Source: a bacterium (GTDB taxonomy: Bacteria > DRYD01). From it: 44,565 nucleotides of DNA. The stretch spans positions 2,806 to 47,370 of the forward strand of contig JAOABG010000004.1 of the NCBI GenBank assembly GCA_026418475.1, read 5' to 3'. The notes beneath the pieces are model-generated. The model ran no database searches. It was not told the DNA's origin and saw only the letters and a program-made list of their open reading frames with translations. Of the stretch, positions 33,706 to 43,000 are shown one piece after another (positions within the stretch are counted from its first letter, which is position 1; each line of letters begins with the position of its first letter). Position numbers and translations under genes: made by a program.

Positions 33706-34263
33706 ATGAATTGCCCAAGATGTAAGACATTTGGAAGTGTAGTGGAAATGAAGCCGTCTAATCTCAATAATATGGAGTTAGACTTATGTGAGGAATGTGG
33801 AGGAATATGGTTTGATAAACAGGAGTTGGGGAAAGCCACAAATATATCAAAAGAGGATATAGATAAATTTACCGAAGTTTTAGGGAATGCCAAAGAATTT
33901 GATAAATCTAAAGATACTGAGTTAGAATGTCCAAGATGTAATGTTCCTTTATTTAAATATAGATACATGTATACTTCCAATATTTATATTGATGGGTGTG
34001 ATAAATGTGAGGGTGTTTGGATAGATAAGGGTGAACTACTTGCTATAGTGAATTATTTGGAAGAAGCTTCTAAAGTTGATCCTGAAAAAGAGGCTGCCAT
34101 ATTAGCCAAAATTAAACAAATCAAACTTGAATATGAGCAAAGAGAAAAAGAATTTATGGATAGTTTAGTTACTCTTGATGACAGAGCAAGAAATCCTGTT
34201 TCCAGAGCTTTTGGTGAGGTTCTTCAAGCGATATATTCCTTCCTGTATAAAAGAGGACTATGA
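33706..34263 (+). CDS. Two-domain zf-TFIIB-like zinc finger protein
   Basis: Two copies of the zf-TFIIB-like motif are present. 'MNCPRC' with 'LCEECGGIWFDKQEL' covers about 1-45, and 'LECPRC' with 'GCDKCEGVWIDKGEL' covers about 80-120. Each has two CxxC pairs followed by the diagnostic GxWxDxxEL. A charged helical tail follows (about 125-185). Such bacterial proteins are common but mostly uncharacterised; despite the name there is no evidence of a transcription factor role. AGGGAGG precedes the start, and the stop overlaps the next gene (ATGA). Confidence 0.9.
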   Translation: MNCPRCKTFGSVVEMKPSNLNNMELDLCEECGGIWFDKQELGKATNISKEDIDKFTEVLGNAKEFDKSKDTELECPRCNVPLFKYRYMYTSNIYIDGCDKCEGVWIDKGELLAIVNYLEEASKVDPEKEAAILAKIKQIKLEYEQREKEFMDSLVTLDDRARNPVSRAFGEVLQAIYSFLYKRGL

Positions 34264-34850
34264 AAAGAATGTTTCATCAGAAAGTCAAGGAGATAAGGTA
34301 TTGCCTGGACCAAGATCTAAAAAATATAGAAGGATTTTCTCAAGAAGAATCGCTGGTTATAAAGAAAATAGGTGAATTAATATATCAAAATGATAATATT
34401 TACCTGACAACGAATATCAGAAAACTGTGGAACACTTTTCAAGAAGAAAAGATTGATTTTGAAAGGTTTATTCAGATACTCAAGGATCTAAATGAAAAAG
34501 AGTTATTGGATATTAAATTTTTGGAAGATATAGTTTATTCATCGATTATAGTAAGTCCTGAACTGATGTTTATCTTTTACAAAAATTATATCCAGGAATT
34601 TCCCAAGCTTATAGAGTTGGTGATTTTCGAAATACAAGAAAAGGAGAATAGAGATAGTTTTAAAATTGCTGAAAATATTGGTATTAAACTTGTTGTTATT
34701 AACAACATTCTTGACTATATTAGAATGCGGGGAGTTATTGAATTAATGAGATACAGTGGAACTCCATTGCCAGGAGGTAAAAGTTTCATTATTCTTAAGT
34801 TTGATAAGGATAAAATTAATACTATAAAAAGGGAATTGACTAATTTTTAA
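34260..34850 (+). CDS. Unrecognised 196-aa protein, possible C-terminal winged helix
   Basis: The family is unknown. The protein is mostly helical. The last 60 residues ('FKIAENIGIKLVVINNILDYIRMRGVIEL' region, then 'GKSFIILKF') look like a winged-helix domain: a helix, a recognition-type helix and a two-strand wing. A DNA-binding role is possible but not shown. The ATG overlaps the zinc-finger gene stop (ATGA), and the next gene begins three bases after its stop, so the unit is tightly coupled. Confidence 0.7.
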   Translation: MKRMFHQKVKEIRYCLDQDLKNIEGFSQEESLVIKKIGELIYQNDNIYLTTNIRKLWNTFQEEKIDFERFIQILKDLNEKELLDIKFLEDIVYSSIIVSPELMFIFYKNYIQEFPKLIELVIFEIQEKENRDSFKIAENIGIKLVVINNILDYIRMRGVIELMRYSGTPLPGGKSFIILKFDKDKINTIKRELTNF

Positions 34851-34853
34851 TGA

Positions 34854-35105
34854 ATGTCCAAAAAAAAGTATGTTCTTGTTGTGACTGAGATCAATTCTAA
34901 GTGGGTTAAATTGTGCTTTGAAGATGGGCAATTCATAACCATACCCAGAGAAAAACTTCCTGAGAATATGTATGTTGGTCAAGTTGTGGAAATATCAATT
35001 AAAACAACAACACTGCTTACTATTCTCAAAGAGATAGAAAATATTGCTAAAAAGGATAAAGATTTCCAGGGTGAGATAAACAGCTCGTCGGTTAAGATTG
35101 AGTAG
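34854..35105 (+). CDS. Small 83-aa protein, DUF3006-like
   Basis: The first 50 residues form a short beta-rich module ('VVTEINSKWVKLCFEDGQFI', 'IPREKLPENMYVGQVVEI') resembling DUF3006-type proteins, where a hydrophobic strand pair is followed by an 'LP...GxV' phrase. The tail is a lysine-rich helix. There is no metal motif or membrane segment. It lies three bases after the 196-aa gene and just before lipA. The family match is by eye only; function is unknown. Confidence 0.6.
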   Translation: MSKKKYVLVVTEINSKWVKLCFEDGQFITIPREKLPENMYVGQVVEISIKTTTLLTILKEIENIAKKDKDFQGEINSSSVKIE

Positions 35106-35108
35106 TAA

Positions 35109-35993
35109 ATGAAGAGTTCTTTTTTCTTTGCTCATGGTCCTAATGCTTCCAGAATAAGAAAAATATCTAATGAAAGTAATATTACCACTGTTTGTGAGGA
35201 TGCCAGGTGTCCAAATAGGGGTTTGTGTTGGGAGAATCTGAGTGCCACTTTTCTACTACTTGGTCCTTTTTGTACTCGCTCATGTAGGTTTTGTTATATA
35301 CGTAAAGGTAAAACACAACCTGTTAATTATGAATCTATAGATAATTTTGCTTTTTCATTGGCAAGATTGAATCTCAAGTATTATACGTTTACTATGGTTA
35401 CGAGGGATGATTTACCTGATCATGGAGCTAAATACCTTTACATTTTGTTTTCTAAAATCAAAGAACTTAATCCTACTTGTTATATAGAGGTTTTGATCAG
35501 TGACTTGGGTGGCAGCTACGATAATTTGAAGATTATCCTTTATGAGAGGGGTTTGGTTGATGTTTTGGCTCATAATGTTGAGACAGTGAGAAGATTGACA
35601 CCTGTTGTTAGAGATAAGAGGTTTTCCTATGAAGGTAGCCTTAGTGTTCTAAGTATGGCAAAGCAGATAAATAGTTCTGTTGTTACAAAAAGCTCAATAA
35701 TTGTTGGACTTGGAGAGTGTGAAGATGAAATATATAAGACGATGGATGATTTAAGGGGTGTTGATTGTGATGCTTTAACTATTGGTCAGTATTTTAGACC
35801 TTCTTTAAAAAACATGGAAGTTAAAAGGGTTTACACTGAGCAAGAGTTCAAAATGATGGAGGATATTGCTATAAGCAAGGGTTTTCATTTTGTTAAAGCG
35901 GGTAAGAATGTTAGAACATCTTATAAAGCCTATGAGTTGATAAAGTTAATACAGTATAGAAAGGGAGGTTTTTATGGTCAGAGTGGAGTTTGA
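35109..35993 (+). CDS. lipA: Lipoyl synthase
   Basis: This radical-SAM enzyme inserts two sulfurs into protein-bound octanoyl groups to make lipoyl cofactor for 2-oxoacid dehydrogenases and the glycine cleavage H protein. Both [4Fe-4S] clusters are marked: auxiliary 'CEDARCPNRGLCW' (CX4CX5C) and radical-SAM 'CTRSCRFCYI' (CX3CX2C). 'VTRDDLPDHGAKYL', 'HNVETVRRLTPVVRD' and 'IIVGLGECEDEI' complete the family pattern. The C-terminal 'RTSYKA' stands where RSSYHA is usual, retaining the serine needed by the auxiliary cluster. It starts three bases after the DUF3006-like gene; lipB is not in the window. Confidence 0.97.
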   Translation: MKSSFFFAHGPNASRIRKISNESNITTVCEDARCPNRGLCWENLSATFLLLGPFCTRSCRFCYIRKGKTQPVNYESIDNFAFSLARLNLKYYTFTMVTRDDLPDHGAKYLYILFSKIKELNPTCYIEVLISDLGGSYDNLKIILYERGLVDVLAHNVETVRRLTPVVRDKRFSYEGSLSVLSMAKQINSSVVTKSSIIVGLGECEDEIYKTMDDLRGVDCDALTIGQYFRPSLKNMEVKRVYTEQEFKMMEDIAISKGFHFVKAGKNVRTSYKAYELIKLIQYRKGGFYGQSGV

Positions 35994-37374
35994 TCCAATG
36001 GGTGGTGTTGAGGTTCCATCTGATAAATACTGGGGTGCACAGACTCAAAGGGCATTGATGAATTTTAATATAAGTGGTAGGAAATGGGATCCTGAAATTA
36101 TCAAGTCTATTATACTTATAAAGAAGTCTTCTGCTGAAGTTAATAGAGATTTGGGATTGTTGGATCCCCAAAAAGCTGAATTCATAATAAAGGCTGCTGA
36201 TCATATTTTGATGAATTGGGATGTGTATTCTGATAATTTCCCTTTGGATGTTTTTCAAACGGGTTCTGGAACTTCCACCAATATGAATGTTAATGAAGTG
36301 ATTTCCAACTTGGCTTGTGAATTGGCTGGCAAAGAAAAGGGATCAAGGTTTATACACCCCAATGATGATGTTAATAAAGGACAATCCTCAAATGATGTGA
36401 TTCCTACTTCCATTAGGATTGCTTCCTATAAAATGGCTGTAAAACTGATATATAGAATTTTTGAATTGATTAATTCTTTCAAAGAAAAGGAGAGTGAACT
36501 TGATGGAATTATAAAGACAGGAAGGACACATCTTATGGATGCAACTCCTGTGTCTTTTTCCCAGGAGTTCTCGGGTTATAGAAGGCAGTTGGAATTAAGT
36601 GTCCAAAGGATAGAATCTGTATTTCCCAGATTAAGAGAGTTGGCTATAGGTGGGACAGCTGTTGGAACTGGAATAAACACTCACAAGGATTTCGGAAAAC
36701 TTGTTTCTAAAAAAATAAACGAGTATATGAAAAATGACATTCCTTTCAATCTATATCCTGAATTTATTGAATCTGTCAATCATTTTGAGACTCAGTCTTC
36801 TATAGATACATTCATAGAGTTTATGTGTTCTATGAAGATATATTGTTTAGCTCTTATAAAGATAACAAATGATTTGAGATGGATGGGTAGTGGTCCTTTT
36901 GGTGGGATAGGGGAGTTATTTTTACCTGAGCTTCAGCCTGGATCTTCAATTATGCCTGGTAAGGTTAATCCTGTTATTCCAGAAGCTGTGGGAATGGCTT
37001 GTTCTTACTGTATCGGATTGGAATACTCACTTAATATTGTTAATCAATATTCCAATTTTGAGTTATCCACTACTTTCCCATTGGTGGGTTTCGCTATAAC
37101 TGAATGTATTAATATACTTTGTAATTTAACTGATATAGTTAAAGATAAATTGGTGATTGGTTTGAAACCCAATCTTGAGAAAATAGAGTATGCTATTAGT
37201 TATAATCCTTCTGTGGTTACTCCTTTGGCTAAACTTTTGGGATATGATAGAGCTTATGAAATAGTGAAGAATGCTTTGAGAGAAAAGATTTCTGTAAAAA
37301 GTTACGTTTTGAAACATGGTATTTTATCTCAAGATCAAGTTGATGAGCTTCTGGATCTGAAGAAGATGATATGA
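35974..37374 (+). CDS. fumC: Class II fumarate hydratase
   Basis: It interconverts fumarate and malate in the TCA cycle, without an iron-sulfur cluster. Typical sequences are 'VPSDKYWGAQTQRAL', 'FQTGSGTSTNMNVNEV', 'GKTHLMDA'-type 'GRTHLMDATPVSFSQEF', 'GGTAVGTGINTH' and the superfamily signature 'GSSIMPGKVNPVIPEA' containing the catalytic serine loop. The length of 466 aa is normal. The start has AGGGAGG five bases upstream and overlaps the lipA end by 20 bases. The heat-stable class II form suits a thermophile. An aspartase is less likely given the close fit to FumC. Confidence 0.96.
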   Translation: MVRVEFDPMGGVEVPSDKYWGAQTQRALMNFNISGRKWDPEIIKSIILIKKSSAEVNRDLGLLDPQKAEFIIKAADHILMNWDVYSDNFPLDVFQTGSGTSTNMNVNEVISNLACELAGKEKGSRFIHPNDDVNKGQSSNDVIPTSIRIASYKMAVKLIYRIFELINSFKEKESELDGIIKTGRTHLMDATPVSFSQEFSGYRRQLELSVQRIESVFPRLRELAIGGTAVGTGINTHKDFGKLVSKKINEYMKNDIPFNLYPEFIESVNHFETQSSIDTFIEFMCSMKIYCLALIKITNDLRWMGSGPFGGIGELFLPELQPGSSIMPGKVNPVIPEAVGMACSYCIGLEYSLNIVNQYSNFELSTTFPLVGFAITECINILCNLTDIVKDKLVIGLKPNLEKIEYAISYNPSVVTPLAKLLGYDRAYEIVKNALREKISVKSYVLKHGILSQDQVDELLDLKKMI

Positions 37375-39062
37375 ATAACAGAAACTTTTATAGGATTTTT
37401 AAAAAACGTGTGGTTTTCATTTATTTATTTTTTTTGTTCTTTTGTATTTTGATTATCTATAAATTGGTGGAGGTTCATATTGTAAAGCATGAATTTTATG
37501 AAAAGAAATTTAGGGATCAGACTATAGGGAGGATAGAAATTCCTTCTTTTAGAGGAAGGATTGTTGATAGAAATAATATTGTTCTTGCTTATTCTTTACC
37601 TGCTTACAGTATTGCTATTAGGCCCAATCAATTGGAAATGGATAAAGTTGAAAATTTGTATAAGTTTTTGAAAGATAATGGAATTGATTTTGGAAATCGC
37701 GATGTTTTCCTGGGTTTGATAAAAAAGCTAAGGGATGAAAATGTACCTTTTTACTTTATAGCTCGCAAATTTTCCAATAGGATAGAACATTTGTCAAAAA
37801 TAAATTCTTTTAAAGGTATAGAATTGATCAGGGAACCTACGGGTAAAAGATATTACAACTTTGATTGTATGAGGGATATAATTGGAGTTGTTGATATTGA
37901 TGAAAAAGGTATAGAGGGTTTGGAACTTTATTTAGAACAGCACAACAGTAGGATAAAAGGTAAGAGTGGTTATTATGAGCTTATGTTTGACGCTCTCGGA
38001 AATCCGAATTATAATAGGATTATAGATTATAAACCTCCTGTGGATGGGAAAGATATAAGATTGTCTATAGATGTTGTTCTTCAGCAAGATATTGATGTTT
38101 TAGCCAGAAAGAAGCTTAAGGAACATAAGGCTTCTGAGGTTACAATCGTTGTTGCTAATAAAAATGGAGAGATACTGTCGTGTGTAAGTGTGGATAGAGA
38201 TATGAATGATTTTGTTATTGGTGGTATTAATAAGTTATATGAACCAGGATCTATATTTAAAATATTCACTGTTGTTGCAGCTCTTGAATCGGGATTATCG
38301 AATAAGGAGAAGTTCTTTAGTGGTCCTACGATTGTAATAGATGGATGGACGATAAACAACGCCGATGACGGGCTTTATACATCGGGTTATGAGAATATAG
38401 AAGATATATTAACATATTCTTTCAATGTTGGAACGGTCACTTTAATGCAACGAACTGGTAGGAAGAGGTTCATAGAGTATCTATATAAATTGGGTTTTTA
38501 TGAATATTCTGGAGTTGAGCACCCTTCTGATGTGAAACCTCTTATTGGTGAATTAAAAGACGAGCCCAATATAAGATTTGCCACTATTTCTTTTGGTCAG
38601 GGGATAGCTATTACCCCGCTTCATATATTGAGACTCATGGTTATAATAGCTAATGGTGGCTATAGAGTTCCCTTAACGTTTTTGAAAGACGGTAATTCTT
38701 TGGATAAGAGGGTTTTATCTGATTATACGGTTAGTGAATCCAGAAAATATTTGAGAAGTGTTGTTGTTAAGGGGACTGGAAAAAAAGCTGATATTCCCGG
38801 TTATTTTTGTGCTGGTAAAACAGGTACAGCTCAGATGCCAGCTCCTGATGGTGGTTATGCTTCTGGTAAATACATTGCTTCATTTGTGGGTTTTTTCCCT
38901 TATTTTGATCCACAATATGTTATTGTAGTTTCTGTTAAGGAGCCGGTGGGAATGTACTATGGTGGTCAAGTAGCTGCTCCCATATTTAGGGATACTGCTG
39001 CTTTAATCATATCAAGATATAATTTAAAACCTTACACTCAAAATGTTTTGGCTTCTCAGTAA
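37371..39062 (+). CDS. ftsI: Class B penicillin-binding protein (FtsI/PBP2-type transpeptidase)
   Basis: This is a septal or elongation-specific peptidoglycan transpeptidase. One N-terminal membrane anchor (about 13-35, 'VVFIYLFFLFFCILIIYKLV') is followed by the PBP dimerisation region 'PSFRGRIVDRNNIVLAYS'. The transpeptidase domain has SxxK 'EPGSIFKIF', SxN 'YSFNVGTV' and KTG 'CAGKTGTAQMP'. At 563 aa it is close to FtsI. No PASTA domains are present. It overlaps fumC (ATGA) and is outside a usual dcw cluster, so the septal role is likely but the subtype is inferred. Confidence 0.92.
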   Translation: MNNRNFYRIFKKRVVFIYLFFLFFCILIIYKLVEVHIVKHEFYEKKFRDQTIGRIEIPSFRGRIVDRNNIVLAYSLPAYSIAIRPNQLEMDKVENLYKFLKDNGIDFGNRDVFLGLIKKLRDENVPFYFIARKFSNRIEHLSKINSFKGIELIREPTGKRYYNFDCMRDIIGVVDIDEKGIEGLELYLEQHNSRIKGKSGYYELMFDALGNPNYNRIIDYKPPVDGKDIRLSIDVVLQQDIDVLARKKLKEHKASEVTIVVANKNGEILSCVSVDRDMNDFVIGGINKLYEPGSIFKIFTVVAALESGLSNKEKFFSGPTIVIDGWTINNADDGLYTSGYENIEDILTYSFNVGTVTLMQRTGRKRFIEYLYKLGFYEYSGVEHPSDVKPLIGELKDEPNIRFATISFGQGIAITPLHILRLMVIIANGGYRVPLTFLKDGNSLDKRVLSDYTVSESRKYLRSVVVKGTGKKADIPGYFCAGKTGTAQMPAPDGGYASGKYIASFVGFFPYFDPQYVIVVSVKEPVGMYYGGQVAAPIFRDTAALIISRYNLKPYTQNVLASQ

Positions 39063-39076
39063 AGGGAGGAATTATC

Positions 39077-40024
39077 ATGGAAAATGTTATGAATCTTATT
39101 GATAGATATGTTTCTAATTTTATAGGAAGAGAAGTGACGGTTAGGGAGTTAGGACCCAGAGAAGGGTTTCAGATACAAAAAAATTTTATAGATACTTCAA
39201 TGAAGGTTGAACTTATTAATTGCTTATCTGATACCGGAATCAAATATTTGGAGGTTACTTCTTTCGTCAATCCCAAGTTGGTTCCCAATTTAGCTGATGC
39301 TCAAGAAGTACTAAAGAATATAGAAAAGAATCCGGGAGTTATTTATGCTTGTTTAGTTCTTAATAAAAAGGGTGTTGAAGTAGCTATCCAAAACAACGTA
39401 AAGTATTTGAATACTACGATTTTTGCTTCTGAAAGCTTGAATAAAAGGAATAATAACAGAACGATTGAGGAATCTATGAGAGAAGCTGAAGAAATGATAA
39501 AGCTTTGTAATGATAATAATATAATATTGGAGGGTGGTGTATCTGCAACTTTTGGGTGTCCTATACAAAAGTATGTCGATTTTAAAAAAGTCTTAGAAAT
39601 TGTGGAATTCTGGTATTCTAATGGTATAAAAAGTATTATGTTGGCTGATACAACTGGTGAGGCACTGCCACAACAGGTTTATGCTTATATCAGTATCCTA
39701 AGAGAAAAGTATGAGGATGCGAATTTTATCATACATCTTCATGATACCAGGGGTATTGGAATGGTGAACTTGCTAGTTGCTGTTAGTTTGGGGATTAGTC
39801 ATGTTGATTGTTCTATTGGTGGTTTGGGGGGATGCCCTTTTGCCCCTGGTGCTGCAGGAAATATACCAACTGAAGATACTGTATATCTTTTAAATTCTCT
39901 GGGTGTTAAAACTGATATTGATTTGGATAAACTTATTCAATGTTCACTTCTAGCTGAAAGGATAGTTGGTTATAAAATACCTGGTAAATTAAAGGACTAT
40001 AGATTATCTGGATTGTGTTGTTGA
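39077..40024 (+). CDS. Hydroxymethylglutaryl-CoA lyase-type aldolase
   Basis: This is a DRE-TIM metallolyase. The start 'VTVRELGPREGFQIQ' carries the RE...R catalytic motif. 'TSFVNPKLVPNLADAQEV' and 'LADTTGEALPQQV' follow, then the metal-binding 'IIHLHDTRGIGMVN', and the HMGL signature 'GGLGGCPFAPGAAGNIPTED' contains the active cysteine. It cleaves HMG-CoA to acetoacetate and acetyl-CoA in leucine breakdown. At 315 aa it is normal for the family. AGGGAGGAATTATC precedes the ATG. No other leucine catabolism gene is near, so a different 3-hydroxyacyl substrate is possible. Confidence 0.88.
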   Translation: MENVMNLIDRYVSNFIGREVTVRELGPREGFQIQKNFIDTSMKVELINCLSDTGIKYLEVTSFVNPKLVPNLADAQEVLKNIEKNPGVIYACLVLNKKGVEVAIQNNVKYLNTTIFASESLNKRNNNRTIEESMREAEEMIKLCNDNNIILEGGVSATFGCPIQKYVDFKKVLEIVEFWYSNGIKSIMLADTTGEALPQQVYAYISILREKYEDANFIIHLHDTRGIGMVNLLVAVSLGISHVDCSIGGLGGCPFAPGAAGNIPTEDTVYLLNSLGVKTDIDLDKLIQCSLLAERIVGYKIPGKLKDYRLSGLCC

Positions 40025-40051
40025 TTATTTAAAGGATTAATCTGAAAACTA

Positions 40052-40057
40052 TATAAT
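40052..40057 (+). promoter_or_regulatory. TATAAT nine bases before reverse gyrase ATG (possible −10)
   Basis: Reverse gyrase has no ribosome site; an exact TATAAT lies nine bases before its ATG in a 42-base gap after the HMG-CoA-lyase gene. If functional, the transcript would be leaderless or nearly so. No clear −35 sits 16-18 bases upstream. Confidence 0.35.
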
Positions 40058-40066
40058 ATCAATTTT

Positions 40067-43000
40067 ATGAATATAGAAGTTTGTTATTTGGAGAACCCTA
40101 AGTTGTTAATTGATTTTGAATATGTTGAGAATGAAGTACAGAAATTTGAGGAGTTTTTCGAATTTTGCTTTGGGTATAAATTGAAATCAATACAGAGAAG
40201 TTATTGTAAAAGGTTTTTTTCTAAGCTTTCTTTTTCAATAGTTGCTCCTACGGGTACAGGGAAGACTATTTTGGGACTTTTTTTGGCTTTTTACAACTCA
40301 TTTGTTAAAAATCGGAGAAGCTTACTGCTTTTCCCTACACAACTTCTTGTTAAACAATCTCTGGAAATATTCCAAAAGTATGTTCCTATTATAGAAGAAT
40401 ATGTTTCTCGTAAAATTGAGGATGATGAATATCTGTTTTTCTTATCATATGAAAATAAGTCCATTAAAGAGGAGAAAATAAATAGGTTGTCTAGCGAACG
40501 ACATAAGTTTGTTGCTATAACCAATCAGTTTTTATCTCGTAGATTTGATCTCATCAATTCTTGTAAATATGATTATATTTTTGTTGATGATTTAGATAGT
40601 GTTTCAAAGGGTTCAAAGAACACCGTGAGAATACTCAAATTATTGGGATTTAATGATGAAATTATTGATTTGGCTAAGACTCCATCTTTCGAGACGCCAC
40701 CTTTACTCTTGGAAAAAATTGAGTTTCTTAAAGATAATATTGGGGTTTTAGTTATATCTTCTGCAACTCTTAGAAGAGGGATTAACAGTATTCTTTTCAG
40801 GAAATTGCTTAATTTTGATATAGGAAGTTCGATTAACTTTGTTAGAAATATAGATGATGTTTTTGTGGGTTCTAAAGATTTGGAAAAGTTGAAAGAGATC
40901 TTACAACTGATGGGGCCTGGAGCTATAATTTTTGTTCAATCTCAAGAGGAAGCGCAAATAATTGAAAAAGAGATACCAAACAGTAAATTTATAAACTCTA
41001 AGAATATAAAAAAAATAGATGATCTTGTTGATATTTATGTTGATGAGGAAATAGAATTTTCTGATAATGATGAAGAGGTTTTGGATGAAAGTGATGAGGA
41101 GATACAAATAAAGGATGGAGATATTAATTACCTCATAGGTATTTCTTCGCCTTACAGCATACTTGTTAGAGGATTGGATTTACCTTATAAAATTAGATAT
41201 GTTGTTTTTTGGGGGATTCCTAAAAGGAGAATAGATCTCAAAAACCTGGATAATTACAGGAATTTGTATCCAATACAAAAATTATTATCGAACATATTTT
41301 TTAAGAAGAGGATGGTTTCTTTGGATAGGATAAAGCAGTTAGTAGACACTTTGATTCAGCCACAGGTAATCTCTATGTTTGTTGTTAAAGATAGTAATTT
41401 ATACTCTTTGGATATAAAGACTTATCTTCAAGCTTCTGGTAGGTGCTCCAGAATAACGCCGTATGGTATAACTAAAGGTGTTAGTTTCATATTTGATGAT
41501 GAAATATTTTTTGAACCATTGTCCAAAAGTGCTTACTTCAATAATTTTGAAATCATAAAGATAGATAATTTTGATTCCATTAAATCGAGGGAAGATATAG
41601 ATTCAAGTAGGAGGAAGGATAATAATAACAATTATGATAACAATTTGGATTTTAAAACATATTTAATGATAGTTGAGAGTCCTACTAAGGCCAGACAGAT
41701 AGCCCAGATGTTTGGTAATCCTGGTATAACAAAGATAGGTAACCTCCAAGCATTTGAGACATTGAGTCCTATTGGGGTTCTTCTTATAATCCCTTCTCTG
41801 GGCCATGTTGTTGAGTTGTCTGTTGATCAAATAGAAAAAGAAAACAATATATATAATGTTATCGTTAACCGAAATGGTGATATTAAAGAGGTAAAGACTT
41901 TATACTGTTTCATAAGGAGATGTAAGGATTGTAATAGAAGTTTTGCTTCTATTTCTTCTGTTTGTATATATTGTTCATCTTCATCTATAGTGGATAATAC
42001 CGATAATCTGAATAGCCTTAAGACACTCTGTTTTATGGTAGATGGGGTTATTCTTGCTACTGATCCTGATAGTGAGGGAGAAAGAATTTCTTTTGATATT
42101 GTTAATCTTATTAAACCTAAGGATTATCAAAGAGTTGTGTTTAATGAGATAACAAAGAAAGCTGTTGTTAATGCTTTGTATAATCCCATGCAAATAAGAA
42201 GGAATTTGGTTGATGCTCAGCTTATAAGGAGGATAGAAGACCGTTGGATAGGATTTGCTTTGAGTAAAATACTTAAGGATAAGATGGAGGACTACAATAT
42301 TTCTGCAGGTAGGGTCCAGAGCCCTGTTCTACATTGGATAGTACAAAAATATAGAGAATATAATGATAAAAGGAGGTTTGCAATAGTTGAGGATTTTAGA
42401 GTCCAATTCATTGACTCTGATATAAAAGGAGAAGCTGAATTAGAAATAAAGGTGATAGATGAGTATGAAAAAAAGATAACTGTTTTTCCTTTTAATACAT
42501 CTGATATTTTAATGTTTGCCAATACTGTGTTAAAGGTTAGCTCTCAAGAAGCCATGCAAATGCTTCAAAGGTTATTTGAAAATGGATTGATAACTTATCA
42601 TAGGACTGATAGCTACTACATTTCTGATCAAGGGATAAATGTGGCAAAAGAGATTTACAGTAAAAAAGCTATGGAATTTGTATATAGAGGATTTGGGGAG
42701 CAACATGCACATGAGGCTATTAGAGTAACCAAACCTCTGGAGCCTGATGATATTAAAATAGCCTATCAGGACAAACTTTCCAGTTATGATATAAGGATGT
42801 ATGAAATGATTTACAGAAGGTTTTTAGCCTGTTTTACTAAAGATAATTATGTTAAGATTGCCAAGTATAAGTTTGTTCTTAAACAAGGTGAGAAGGTTTC
42901 TGAACTTGAACAGGAAAGGATTATTGATACTTTTGGCTTAGCTTTTGAGATATTTCCTTATTTGGCTTACAAAACAGAAAAACTTGTGGGAGGGAAATAT

